From assembly GCA_045658525.1 (NCBI GenBank), contig JAZOVD010000023.1:1-42071 (forward strand): a stretch of 42,071 bases of DNA, in the 5' to 3' direction. The notes below the pieces were generated by a model. It searched no databases. It was not told where the DNA came from and saw only the letters and a list, made by a program, of their open reading frames with translations. Shown here in pieces: positions 15,767 to 23,926 of the stretch. A program made the translations under genes and the position numbers. The DNA comes from SIG673 sp045658525 (GTDB lineage Bacteria; Bacillota; Clostridia; Oscillospirales; CAG-272). Every line of letters starts with the position of its first letter. The stretch's first letter is position 1.

Positions 15767-16951
15767 ATGAAAAATTACGAGCTTAAATACGGTTGTAACC
15801 CCAATCAGAAGCCTGCCGAGATCTATATGGAGAACGGAAGCGAGCTTCCGATAGAGATCTTAAACGGCAGACCCGGTTATATAAACTTCCTTGACGCTTT
15901 CAACAGCTGGCAGCTCGTCAAGGAGATAAAGGTGGCTCTCGGAGAGCCTGCGGCGGCGAGCTTCAAGCACGTCAGCCCCACCTCTGCGGCTATCGGTATA
16001 AAGATGAGCGAGAAGCTTAAAAAGGCTTGCTTTGTTGACGATATAGAGGGTCTCGACGACTCCAAGCTCGCTACCGCTTACGCAAGAGCGAGAGGAACTG
16101 ACAGAATGAGCTCCTTTGGCGACTGGATAGCGCTTTCCGACGTTTGTGACGTTCCCACGGCTCGTCTTATAGCACGCGAGGTATCCGACGGAGTTATCGC
16201 TCCCGGCTACGAGCCTGAGGCTCTTGAAATTCTCAAAGGCAAGCGCAAGGGAAGCTACAATATAGTTAAGATAGACGAAAATTACGTTCCCGACGCAAGA
16301 GAAAAGAAGCAGGTATTCGGTATAACGTTTGATCAGGGCAGAAACAACTGCGAGATAAACGCGGACATGCTTACTAACGTAGTAACCGACGCAAAGGACT
16401 TCACCGAGGAAGCCAAGCGCGACCTCGTTATAGCTCTTATAACCCTCAAATACACGCAGTCCAACTCCGTTTGCTACGCAAAGGACGGACAGGCGATAGG
16501 CGTTGGAGCGGGTCAGCAGTCGAGAATACACTGTACCCGTCTTGCGGGTAACAAGGCTGACATCTGGCATCTCCGTCAGCACGACAAGGTTCTTAACCTG
16601 CCTTTCCTTGACAGCGTAAAGCGCCCCGACAGAGATAACGCGATAGATGTTTACATCTCCGACGAGTACGAGGACGTTCTTGCCGACGGCGTATGGCAGA
16701 CTCTCTTTACCGAGAAGCCCGAGCCGTTCACCAAGGCTGAGCAGAAGGCGTATCTTGCCACTATAAGCGGTGTTGCGCTTGCTTCCGACGCGTTCTTCCC
16801 GTTCGGTGACAACATCGAGCGCGCGAAAAAGAGCGGTGTAAGCTACATCGTCCAGCCCGGCGGTTCTATAAGAGATGACAACGTCATTGAGGTCTGCAAC
16901 AAGTACGGCATGGTTATGGCAATGAACGGTCTTAGATTGTTCCACCATTGA
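15767..16951 (+). CDS. Stand-alone AICAR formyltransferase (PurH C-terminal type)
   Basis: Transfers a formyl group from 10-formyl-tetrahydrofolate to AICAR (ZMP), giving FAICAR. The 394-residue protein corresponds to the C-terminal domain of PurH only: KYGCNPNQKPAEIY near the start, ASFKHVSPTSAAIG with the catalytic Lys-His pair, RGTDRMSSFGDWIALSD, YTQSNSVCYAKDGQAIGVGAGQQSRIHC and PGGSIRDDNVIE. The missing cyclohydrolase domain is supplied by the preceding gene. Ribosome binding site AAAGGAAAAGG. The stop is followed directly by the structured repeat, which may end the transcript. Confidence 0.95.
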   Translation: MKNYELKYGCNPNQKPAEIYMENGSELPIEILNGRPGYINFLDAFNSWQLVKEIKVALGEPAAASFKHVSPTSAAIGIKMSEKLKKACFVDDIEGLDDSKLATAYARARGTDRMSSFGDWIALSDVCDVPTARLIAREVSDGVIAPGYEPEALEILKGKRKGSYNIVKIDENYVPDAREKKQVFGITFDQGRNNCEINADMLTNVVTDAKDFTEEAKRDLVIALITLKYTQSNSVCYAKDGQAIGVGAGQQSRIHCTRLAGNKADIWHLRQHDKVLNLPFLDSVKRPDRDNAIDVYISDEYEDVLADGVWQTLFTEKPEPFTKAEQKAYLATISGVALASDAFFPFGDNIERAKKSGVSYIVQPGGSIRDDNVIEVCNKYGMVMAMNGLRLFHH

Positions 16952-16956
16952 GTTTT

Positions 16957-17115
16957 ATTCCCTACTTTTCTTGGAAAGAAAAGTAGGCAAAAGAACTTCC
17001 CTCACACGCCACATTGATATATGGCGCGTGAGGGAAGTTTTTGTTATTTGCTTCGCAAAAAGGTAGGGAAAGCATCAAATATTCCACCAAGCAAACTCTC
17101 TACGCGAACTCCTCG
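16957..17115 (+). repeat. Structured dispersed repeat, copy B
   Basis: Stem 1 is CCTACTTTTC (16961-16970) with GAAAAGTAGG (16978-16987). Stem 2 is 17 bp, 16994-17010 with 17023-17039, with one A/C mismatch and a 12-base loop. Stem 3 is TTTGC-TTC-GCAAA (17047-17059). The outer ends TTCCCTACTTTT and AAAAGGTAGGGAA form imperfect terminal inverted repeats. Copy A at 7540-7692 has the same order of stems on the other strand. Beyond the stems similarity continues weakly to about 17115. The rest of the gap to ruvX (17116-17235) holds a small GCTTTCT/AGAAAGC hairpin (17201-17217) and otherwise nothing I recognise. Confidence 0.78.
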
Positions 17116-17237
17116 AAAGTGAAAACTATTCAAGGTGGAAATATCTCTATGATACGATAACAAGCTCTACACAAAAGCTCCCATAGAAAAGTCTTTGCCA
17201 AGCTTTCTTTCAGAAAGCGGGAAAAAGAAATGAAGAT

Positions 17238-17271
17238 AAAATAAAAAGCCCCTTTGGGGTCTTTTTATTTT
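17238..17271 (-). terminator. Terminator of the lipoprotein-rbsK-ruvX operon
   Basis: AAAATAAAAAG, then CCCC/GGGG with a TTT loop, then CTTTTTATTTT: a long stem with flanking A and T runs. The ruvX stop codon (17265-17267) lies inside the stem. Confidence 0.85.
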
Positions 17272-17693
17272 ATCGAATCAAGATAATTTTGCAAAATAAT
17301 CGCGGCGGAAAGGTTATCTATAACGTCCTTTCGCTTCTGACCGCGGGTATTGGTCATATTCAGAATATTCGCCGCCGCCATCGTCGTGCAACGCTCGTCG
17401 AAAAGAACGGTCGGAATATCGCAAATATGATTTATTTCATCTTGAAGCTTATGCACGCGTGCGGAGCTTTCGCCAAGCGTTCCGTTCATATTGATGGGGT
17501 GACCGATAACGATAAGCCGAACGTTCAGCTCCTTTGCTTTATCGGCTATCATAGCGGCAAGTGAACGCAGTCCGCCTGCTTTTATAGTACATAGCGCGCT
17601 CGCAAGAAACCCGCTCTCGTCGCTCACGGCAAGACCCGTGCGCACAATTCCCGCGTCAACTCCCAAAACTCGTCCTTTTACTTTCTCTGACAT
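17265..17693 (-). CDS. ruvX: Putative pre-16S rRNA nuclease / Holliday junction resolvase-like YqgF (RuvX)
   Basis: RNase H-fold nuclease of the YqgF family, linked in other bacteria to trimming of pre-16S rRNA 5' ends. The 142-residue length is standard. Motifs: LGVDAGIVRTGLAVSD (first acidic residue), VIGHPINMNG, LFDERCTTMAA (DERxTT) and KRKDVIDNLSAAIILQNYL with the last acidic residue. It follows rbsK by 15 bases and is the last gene before the terminator. Confidence 0.95.
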   Translation of the reverse strand: MSEKVKGRVLGVDAGIVRTGLAVSDESGFLASALCTIKAGGLRSLAAMIADKAKELNVRLIVIGHPINMNGTLGESSARVHKLQDEINHICDIPTVLFDERCTTMAAANILNMTNTRGQKRKDVIDNLSAAIILQNYLDSIK

Positions 17694-17708
17694 ATTAGTT
17701 CTTCCTTT

Positions 17709-18641
17709 TTAAAGCTTTATATCCCTTTCGGTTATAAAATCCGTAACCTCATTTTCCATCGGTACTGCTTCGCCCGCGCCGCGCTTTGAAACAGTAAGAG
17801 AGGCTACCGCGTTACCGTAGCGGCAGGCGCGCAAGATGTCACCCGAACGTACGTATTCAAGCGTCATCGCGGCGGTAAACGAATCGCCGGCGGCGGTGGT
17901 ATCGACGACCTTTACGTCATAAGTGGGGATAACGGTTATTTCTTTTCCGTCATAAACGCCAACTCCGCGTTTCCCAAGCTTTATTACGTAATACTTTGCT
18001 TTTACAAGCTCCGAAAGCTTCCTTGCCGCGGCAAGTGCCTTGTCGGGATCTGACGGGTCTATTCCCGTGAAAAGCTCCGTTTCCGTTTCGTTGGGTGAGA
18101 ATACCAGCATCGGGGCGAGATCGCCGAGCGGATATGAGGCGTCGGCAGGGCCTGCGTCAACAAAAAGCGGTATATTAAGCTCGTGACATATCCCCGAAAC
18201 CGCCGAAACTGTATCAAACGGTATTTCAAAATGACAGAATACCGCGTCGGGCATAACCTTTTTAACGCACGAAACGGCATGTTCCGCGTTAAGATATGCG
18301 TTCGCTCCCGAGAAAACGGTTATACGGTTCGCGCCGTCGGCTTCAACCGAAACCGTCGCAAGTCCCGTAGGGACTCCGTTCGGAGTTAAGATACAGCTTG
18401 TATCTATTCCGAGGCTTATGTAATAACTACGGAGCGAATCTCCGTTAGCGTCACTGCCGAGCGCGGCACAGAAAACGGAGTTTCCGCCGAGCTTGGCAAC
18501 GGTAACAGCGGAGTTCGCACCCTTACCGCCCGGAACGTAGGAGTAACTGTCCCCCATAACCGTCTGTCCCTTTTCGGGGCATACGTTTATCTTCATACTG
18601 AGGTCCATATTTGCCGAGCTTATAGTAAGTATCTTTTTCAT
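17709..18641 (-). CDS. rbsK: Ribokinase-family sugar kinase
   Basis: PfkB-family carbohydrate kinase of 310 residues, most like ribokinase: ATP-dependent phosphorylation of ribose. Motifs seen are VPGGKGANSAVTVAKLGG (about residues 36-53) and VVDTTAAGDSFTAAM, the anion hole and catalytic Asp region, where the usual DTTGAGD reads DTTAAGD. No ribose transporter, rbsD or regulator is adjacent, so the substrate is a family-level call. The start lies four bases after the stop of the upstream lipoprotein gene; its ribosome binding site AAAGGAT is inside that gene's end. Confidence 0.88.
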   Translation of the reverse strand: MKKILTISSANMDLSMKINVCPEKGQTVMGDSYSYVPGGKGANSAVTVAKLGGNSVFCAALGSDANGDSLRSYYISLGIDTSCILTPNGVPTGLATVSVEADGANRITVFSGANAYLNAEHAVSCVKKVMPDAVFCHFEIPFDTVSAVSGICHELNIPLFVDAGPADASYPLGDLAPMLVFSPNETETELFTGIDPSDPDKALAAARKLSELVKAKYYVIKLGKRGVGVYDGKEITVIPTYDVKVVDTTAAGDSFTAAMTLEYVRSGDILRACRYGNAVASLTVSKRGAGEAVPMENEVTDFITERDIKL

Positions 18642-18645
18642 CTCT

Positions 18646-19728
18646 TTATCCTTTGAACTTAAATTCGGAAATTATAGAATTAAATTCAGCCGCAAGAGTG
18701 TCGTTATAATCCGCGGATTTACAGCAGAACGTTACAAGATAAACGTAACCGTTTCTTATCAGCACGTATTGCTCGTAACGGTACTCGCAGCCGTTGTTTA
18801 CAAGAGTATATGTGTACTTGCGCGCCGCGTAACCGTCAACTGTGCAGTCGGTGTATTCGGGGTCTGCGGGAGTGAATGAGGCAAAGGTGGCTGTAAGATC
18901 AGCCTTGTATCCGTTCCAGAAATCGTCAAGCGCGGTGAACGTCGTATTGAACGACATCGCATTTACAGATATTGAAGCACTTGCCGAGGAGTTCGCGGCG
19001 GTCATACCCGTGCTTATCTTGGGTGTCCAGCTCTCGGGCACGAACATAAGATAGTCCGATTCCTTATTGGAAATGAGCTTGAAGCCGCTCGGAACTTCAA
19101 TTCCCTCAGTTGAGGGTAACGTTATCGGGCGCTTATCTATCATTTTGATAGGCTCGTCCACGAATTTAAAGTTCTCCTTTGCGTCGGTAAAGACGGAGTA
19201 GTGCGAGTCATATACCTCGGTGTGGGCGCTGTACGTTATAATAAAAATATTTCCGTTTTTCGGGGAATCGACGACAGTCTGGCTGAATTTGTGGGTAGTT
19301 CCCGTGATCTTTGCGGTAAATTCAAACGTATAACAGGTCCTTCCGCCTATCATACCGCTTTCGTAATCCTTTGTACCGTCGGATTTTTTAACTATTTCAA
19401 ATTCCGGAAGCTCTTGCGCGAGCTTTGAGATCTGATTTTCATAGTATTGAAGCGGAGAAAGCCCCGCAACCTTGTCAGCGTTTACGGTAGTAAGGGTTAT
19501 CATTGAGTAGTCTTTGTTTGAAAAGTAGGCGGTCGGCACACCGGTAGATGTATCGACAGTCCAATCTATCGGAACGTAAACTACCGCTCCCTCACTTCCG
19601 TCTGTTATCGGGCGCATACCCTTTGGTGAATCCTCGTAAGCCCTCTGGATAGTACAGGAAGCGAGCATAGAAAGAACTATGCAGGCGAGAAGAAGTATCG
19701 AAAAAATAGCTTTCAGGTGTTTTTTCAT
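18646..19728 (-). CDS. Lipoprotein with two PsbP/DcrB-like domains, function unknown
   Basis: A 360-residue exported lipoprotein: signal peptide MKKHLKAIFSILLLACIVLS followed by the lipobox LASC. The mature part appears to be a tandem duplication. Each half starts with a V-P-x-x-W segment (YVPIDWTVDTSTG near residue 50, FVPESWTPKISTG near 230) and ends with an aromatic-rich strand about surfaces read as NIFIITYSA and YVYLVTFCC, then a K-F-V/K ending. This pattern resembles PsbP/DcrB-type domains. No enzyme motif is visible. It heads the operon with rbsK and ruvX, but a functional link with them is not evident. Confidence 0.75.
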   Translation of the reverse strand: MKKHLKAIFSILLLACIVLSMLASCTIQRAYEDSPKGMRPITDGSEGAVVYVPIDWTVDTSTGVPTAYFSNKDYSMITLTTVNADKVAGLSPLQYYENQISKLAQELPEFEIVKKSDGTKDYESGMIGGRTCYTFEFTAKITGTTHKFSQTVVDSPKNGNIFIITYSAHTEVYDSHYSVFTDAKENFKFVDEPIKMIDKRPITLPSTEGIEVPSGFKLISNKESDYLMFVPESWTPKISTGMTAANSSASASISVNAMSFNTTFTALDDFWNGYKADLTATFASFTPADPEYTDCTVDGYAARKYTYTLVNNGCEYRYEQYVLIRNGYVYLVTFCCKSADYNDTLAAEFNSIISEFKFKG

Positions 19729-19783
19729 TTAACCAATATCCTTTCGGAAAAGCGTTTAATATAAACATAATTATACAAGTATG

Positions 19784-19811
19784 ATTATACCATCGAAATA
19801 TAAAATATCAA
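19784..19811 (-). promoter_or_regulatory. Promoter of the lipoprotein-rbsK-ruvX operon
   Basis: On the minus strand TTGATA (19806-19811), 16 bp spacer, TATAAT (19784-19789), about 55 bases before the start codon. Confidence 0.7.
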
Positions 19812-19862
19812 CAGAATAATTGTAAACAACTCGGCAAGTTCGTAAATAAATTTTGATTTCTA

Positions 19863-19890
19863 TTGACAATCGCGGGTTTTCTGATATAAT
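19863..19890 (+). promoter_or_regulatory. Promoter of the DUF1858 gene
   Basis: Perfect TTGACA (19863-19868), 16 bp spacer, perfect TATAAT (19885-19890); the gene starts 45 bases downstream after an AAGGAAG ribosome binding site. Confidence 0.82.
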
Positions 19891-19934
19891 ATAAGATGTC
19901 GTAAGATAATAGTACAAGAAAGGAAGTAAGTAAA

Positions 19935-20132
19935 ATGAAAATAACGAAGGATACCATAATAGGTGATATACTCGATAATCATCCCGAGACTGAGCCGCTT
20001 TTCCTTGAAATAGGAATGCACTGCCTTACCTGCCCCTGCTCGAGAGGCGAAACGGTAGAGGAGGCTTGTGAGGTTCACGGAACGGACGCGGACGCTCTCG
20101 TAGCTAAGCTCAACGCGGCGATAGGCGAGTAA
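19935..20132 (+). CDS. DUF1858 small redox-type protein (hybrid-cluster-associated disulfide family)
   Basis: A 65-residue protein of the DUF1858 family. It starts MKITKDTIIGDILDNHPE, the standard opening, and carries GMHCLTCPCSRGETVEEAC with cysteines C30, C33, C35 and C44. Members are often near hybrid-cluster protein or other redox genes and are thought to bind a cluster or form a disulfide; here no such gene is adjacent and TrmK follows instead. The role is therefore open. Confidence 0.92.
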   Translation: MKITKDTIIGDILDNHPETEPLFLEIGMHCLTCPCSRGETVEEACEVHGTDADALVAKLNAAIGE

Positions 20133-20146
20133 TTTTACTACTGAAC

Positions 20147-20169
20147 GGGCGACCGAAACTCGGTCGCCC
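20147..20169 (+). terminator. Hairpin between the DUF1858 gene and trmK
   Basis: A perfect 10 bp stem, GGGCGACCGA (20147-20156) with TCGGTCGCCC (20160-20169). It lacks a strong T run (ATATATTTTAT follows), so it may attenuate rather than fully terminate, leaving trmK partly dependent on read-through. Confidence 0.6.
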
Positions 20170-20195
20170 ATATATTTTATCGGAGACTTTTTGAA

Positions 20196-20879
20196 ATGTT
20201 AAAGGATAACAGAATGAGAGTAATAGCCGACCTTGTACGTCAGGGCGCGACGGTCTGTGACGTAGGAACGGACCACGCTTTTATCCCAATTGAGCTTATA
20301 CTCAGCGGAAAGTGCGTGGGTGCAGTCATAACCGATATAAGCGCTTCGTCGCTCGAAAAAGGCGTTACAAACGTAAAAAAGAACGGACTTCGGGATAAAG
20401 TAAAGTCATTTTGCGCCAACGGAACGCTCGGCGCGGAGCTTGACGGCGTTACTGACGTGATAATAGCGGGAATGGGCGGCGAGCTTATCTCGTCTATACT
20501 TTCACAAGACCCTCGGCTCAAAAACGAAGAACTGCGGTTTATCTTACAGCCTATGAGCCGTGCCGAGGAGTTACGAATATTCCTTGCCGAAAACGGTTTT
20601 GAGACTGAAAAGGAAGTGAAAGTAGAGTCTGAGGGGCGCGTTTACGCCATACTTTGCGTAAAATACACGGGCAAGTCCTTTGCTGCTGATACACGTTATA
20701 TACTGTTTGGCGCGACCCCGAACGCGGAAAACGAGGCGGATATACGTTACGCCGAGAAGCTACTCCGCGTTTTGCAGACAAAAAAAGACGGTCTTGCTAT
20801 GTCCGCTAAATCTGATATAGATACCTTGGATATTGACGGAAAAATCAAGTGTGTAAATGAGTTTTTAGGAAATTTTTAA
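20196..20879 (+). CDS. trmK: tRNA (adenine(22)-N(1))-methyltransferase TrmK
   Basis: SAM-dependent methyltransferase for A22 of tRNA. The 227-residue protein has the SAM-binding motif TVCDVGTDHAFIPIEL near the N-terminus, ITDISASSLEKG, and the IIAGMGGELI catalytic region, all typical of the YqfN/TrmK family, then a C-terminal coiled-coil-like tail. In many Firmicutes a Nif3-family gene follows; here the next gene is on the opposite strand. A GGAG ribosome binding site lies ten bases before the ATG. Confidence 0.93.
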   Translation: MLKDNRMRVIADLVRQGATVCDVGTDHAFIPIELILSGKCVGAVITDISASSLEKGVTNVKKNGLRDKVKSFCANGTLGAELDGVTDVIIAGMGGELISSILSQDPRLKNEELRFILQPMSRAEELRIFLAENGFETEKEVKVESEGRVYAILCVKYTGKSFAADTRYILFGATPNAENEADIRYAEKLLRVLQTKKDGLAMSAKSDIDTLDIDGKIKCVNEFLGNF

Positions 20880-20996
20880 TCCAAAACCGTAGGGGGCTGC
20901 TACCGCTTACCTCCTCGACGTCCCGTATAAATTTTCGCATATATCAAAAAACAATTAAAGCACTCTACTCTTATTGATCTAAATTAATCTGATATA

Positions 20997-21029
20997 AAAA
21001 AGCAATCTTCTCAACAAAGATTGCTTTTT
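20997..21029. terminator. Bidirectional terminator between trmK and the protease gene
   Basis: A perfect 13 bp inverted repeat AAAAAGCAATCTT (20997-21009) with its complement (21017-21029), flanked by A and T runs. It is closest to the stop of the minus-strand protease gene. Confidence 0.88.
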
Positions 21030-21031
21030 CT

Positions 21032-22357
21032 TTAGTTATAGACATATTTTCTTAAAAATTCATTAACTTTCACTGCTGGTATTGCGTATTCTCTACCTAC
21101 AGATTGTGCCCCTGCGTAATGAACGCCTATTACATTTAAATTTGCATCTAGCAATGGACCACCACTAGAACCACTATTTGCATATGCGTTATGGCATATA
21201 ACATCAAATGTCACATTACTTAAGGAAGTTGAAGTATTAGATAGTGTAACTTTACGATAATCAATAAGTTCTCCATAAGTTATAGAATTTGATTGCCCGT
21301 TGGGAGCACCAATAGATATAACATCATCATTTATGCTTGGATTGCTGGAAGCAATTGGCAAATTCTTCACATTTGTAAACGATGGTTTAAAATACAAACA
21401 AGCCAAATCATACGAGGCATCAATTGCACTAACTGATCTATTAGGATCTTTATATAAATACCCCTCGTATGTATTCCCTTGATAATCTTCTATTATAATT
21501 TTTTGATTGTCATATGAGGAGTTCTTTTTCACCACATGGCAATTTGTCAATACGTAATAATACCCGTTCTGAATATGAAAACAAAAACCAGAACCTTGTG
21601 ATGTTACAGATGATGTTTCAATCCCTAGAACAGTATCATAATTTTTGTTATAAATTTTTACAACCCCCTTTATCAAATCAGTTGAAATTTTATTAGTAAG
21701 GGTTGTTGCATCAATTTCGTATTTAGCATATAATGTTATTTTTTTCGTTACGGGTTTAGAAAAATCATATCTATTAATAAATGAACTATCAGTATACCAA
21801 CCACTAAAAAGATAGTTAGTTTTTTGTGGTTCACTGGGAGTAGATACGGTTTTTCCCTCTTCTACCAAAACTTTTGAGCTACTCACACCATTATTATACA
21901 CAAAAGAAACCTGATATTTTGGTGTTATTGCATTTGGTTTATCATATGACTTTCCCGTGAACGCTACATCAATAGAAGCTGTTGATAATTGTACCTGCCG
22001 TGAAACATCAATATCAAAAGAAAACTCAGTATTAGCATCAATGTTTTTGACTTTGCTTATCGTCTGTGTATCCAATAATGTATTTGAAGCTGAGTATAAT
22101 TTAACAACTGCTGTATACTCGTGTATAGAAACCGAGCAAGAAGAAGTGCAGGTCAAAATATATTCATAAGTTGTTCCGCCGCCCTGCAAATTAACATTTG
22201 TATGGATATATGGTTCATATGTTGCGATTGAAAAATACGAATTACTTACATAATATGATTTTTTTCCATCATCAGTTTCTGTCGTTCCACAACAAGAGAA
22301 AGATAGTAACATAATAATTGAGATAATTATATTTAAAAATCTAATTTTTCTCATCAT
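21032..22357 (-). CDS. Lipoprotein trypsin-like serine protease with a Listeria-Bacteroides repeat
   Basis: A 441-residue exported protein. N-terminal signal peptide and lipobox LSFSC (C22); a beta-rich stretch to about residue 145; one InlB/Listeria-Bacteroides repeat (about 148-213, with SFVYNN, FSGWYTD and ITLYAKYE); then a trypsin-like (S1C type) domain from about residue 225. The triad is visible: H274 in TNCHVV, D317 in SYDLACLY and S398 in NSGSSGGPLL. The protein is thus probably a surface protease of unknown target. GGAGTAAAAG precedes the first of two adjacent ATGs. The gene is clearly more A+T-rich than those around it and sits alone between convergent terminators, suggesting recent acquisition. 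Confidence 0.88.
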   Translation of the reverse strand: MMRKIRFLNIIISIIMLLSFSCCGTTETDDGKKSYYVSNSYFSIATYEPYIHTNVNLQGGGTTYEYILTCTSSCSVSIHEYTAVVKLYSASNTLLDTQTISKVKNIDANTEFSFDIDVSRQVQLSTASIDVAFTGKSYDKPNAITPKYQVSFVYNNGVSSSKVLVEEGKTVSTPSEPQKTNYLFSGWYTDSSFINRYDFSKPVTKKITLYAKYEIDATTLTNKISTDLIKGVVKIYNKNYDTVLGIETSSVTSQGSGFCFHIQNGYYYVLTNCHVVKKNSSYDNQKIIIEDYQGNTYEGYLYKDPNRSVSAIDASYDLACLYFKPSFTNVKNLPIASSNPSINDDVISIGAPNGQSNSITYGELIDYRKVTLSNTSTSLSNVTFDVICHNAYANSGSSGGPLLDANLNVIGVHYAGAQSVGREYAIPAVKVNEFLRKYVYN

Positions 22358-22454
22358 CTTTTACTCCTACTATACACAAAAAATATCGCATTACACAAAG
22401 TTTTTCCTAATAAAAAATATGTGAAGACAGTATTTTACACGGTCTTTTTTAATA

Positions 22455-23273
22455 TTAAAACTTAGTTTTTCCAAGGAATGCCTGCAATATCGGGCTTTTG
22501 GGTGAGCCGAACACCTCGTTGGGCGTTCCCTCTTCCTCAATAACTCCGTTCGCCATAAATATTACCTTATCGGCAACGTGACGGGCAAATTCCATCTCAT
22601 GCGTGACGACTATCATCGTTGAATCCTTGGATTTAAGACCGCGGATAACGTTAAGCACCTCGCCCGTAAGCTCGGGGTCGAGCGCAGAGGTCGGCTCGTC
22701 AAAGCAGAGTATGTCGGGAGTAAGCGAAAGCGCGCGCGCGATAGCCGCTCTCTGCTGCTGACCGCCCGAAAGCTGGCACGGATAGAAATCCGCCTTTTCG
22801 GTAAGTCCGACCTTTTCAAGCAGCTCGCGAGCCGTTTTCTCGGTTTCGGGGTTGATAAGAGCCTTCTTTTCGCGGTATTCCGCCGCAGTTATCTTTTTTA
22901 GCTTATACTCTTTTTTTAGCTCGCCCTGACGGAGAAGCCTTGCGGCAAGCGTCAAGTTTTGCATAACGGTGTACTGCGGAAAAAGATTGAACGACTGGAA
23001 CACAAGTCCGAAGTGAAGTCTGCGAAGTCTTATTTCGCTATCGCTTAAAGAATGCTTGTCCTCCGCGTCAAAATAAGGCTTGTCAGCTACGGTTATCTTA
23101 CCCCCATCTGGCAATTCCAGATAGTTCATACAACGCAGAAGCGTGGTCTTTCCACTTCCCGAAGAACCTATTATTGCAAGGACCTCGCCCTTTTCAAGAG
23201 TAAAGGAGATGCCCTTTAATACCTCGGTAGAGCCGAAGCTCTTGGTTATGTTGTTTACGTTTAAAATAGACAT
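22455..23273 (-). CDS. Polar amino acid ABC transporter, ATP-binding protein (GlnQ-like)
   Basis: The ATPase of an amino acid importer. 272 residues with Walker A GSSGSGKTT (36-44), signature LSGGQQQR (168-175), Walker B ILCFDEP (188-194) and the switch His in VVTHEM. Compared with typical GlnQ proteins of about 240 residues it has an insertion of roughly 25 residues in the helical domain (about 116-142, Lys/Glu rich). It is the last gene of a three-gene operon with the permease (12 bases upstream) and the binding protein. Confidence 0.95.
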   Translation of the reverse strand: MSILNVNNITKSFGSTEVLKGISFTLEKGEVLAIIGSSGSGKTTLLRCMNYLELPDGGKITVADKPYFDAEDKHSLSDSEIRLRRLHFGLVFQSFNLFPQYTVMQNLTLAARLLRQGELKKEYKLKKITAAEYREKKALINPETEKTARELLEKVGLTEKADFYPCQLSGGQQQRAAIARALSLTPDILCFDEPTSALDPELTGEVLNVIRGLKSKDSTMIVVTHEMEFARHVADKVIFMANGVIEEEGTPNEVFGSPKSPILQAFLGKTKF

Positions 23274-23285
23274 TGATATACCTTT

Positions 23286-23924
23286 TTATATCTTGTAATA
23301 GCTCTGGCGTTTTTCCAGATAACCGAACAGAAGCGTAAGCGCTCCGACAAACACCAGATAAAATACTGCCGTATAGAAGGTAGGCCATATTATAGCCTTG
23401 TCCATAAACAGCTCCGCCTGACGTATTATCTCGACTACCGAGATAACTCTCGCGAGCGCGGTATCCTTAACGAGTGTTATTATCTCATTGCCCATAGGCG
23501 GAACTATTCTTTTTATGACCTGCGGGAGCGTTACTCTCGTAAATATCTGGGTCTTGGTCATACCGAGAACAAGTCCTGCTTCCGTCTGTCCGCGCGGTAC
23601 AGCCTCTATTCCTGCTCTGTATATCTCGGAGAAGTAGCAGGCGTAGTTTATAACGAACGCCACGAGTGCCGCGGGAAAACGGTCGAGTGACGGTATCCCG
23701 TAAAATCCCGGAACGTAATAAACGATGAATACTTGGAGCATAAGCGGAACTCCGCGGACTACCCAAACTATCACCTTTACGACGTAACGGAGCGGCTTTA
23801 TCTTTGACATCGAGCCAAACGATATAAGGAGTCCGAGCGGCAGAGCAAAGAGCAACGTAAGGAAGAAGAGTTCGCAGGTAACTGCGAACCCTTCCAAAAG
23901 TTTAAGGGTAACTTCTAAAAACAT
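23286..23924 (-). CDS. Polar amino acid ABC transporter, permease
   Basis: A 212-residue inner-membrane permease of the His/Glu/Gln/Arg/opine family. Five membrane segments can be seen, with VVRGVPLMLQVFIVYY, the EIYRAGIEAVPRGQTEAGLVLGMT coupling loop (EAA motif with the conserved Gly), and LPQVIKRIVPPMGNEIITLVKDTAL. Its ATG lies two bases after the TGA of the binding protein gene without a clear ribosome binding site, which suggests re-initiation. Confidence 0.95.
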   Translation of the reverse strand: MFLEVTLKLLEGFAVTCELFFLTLLFALPLGLLISFGSMSKIKPLRYVVKVIVWVVRGVPLMLQVFIVYYVPGFYGIPSLDRFPAALVAFVINYACYFSEIYRAGIEAVPRGQTEAGLVLGMTKTQIFTRVTLPQVIKRIVPPMGNEIITLVKDTALARVISVVEIIRQAELFMDKAIIWPTFYTAVFYLVFVGALTLLFGYLEKRQSYYKI

Positions 23925-23926
23925 GA

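Noticed and set aside
15860..16948. Long open frame of 362 codons on the minus strand
   Set aside because: It is antisense to the AICAR transformylase, whose motifs are unmistakable. The frame is open only because of codon bias on the real gene; it has no ribosome binding site or recognisable motif.
22400..22450. AGAC/GTCT hairpin as a terminator of the amino acid ABC operon
   Set aside because: The stem has only four to five pairs and a 13-base loop; too weak to support.
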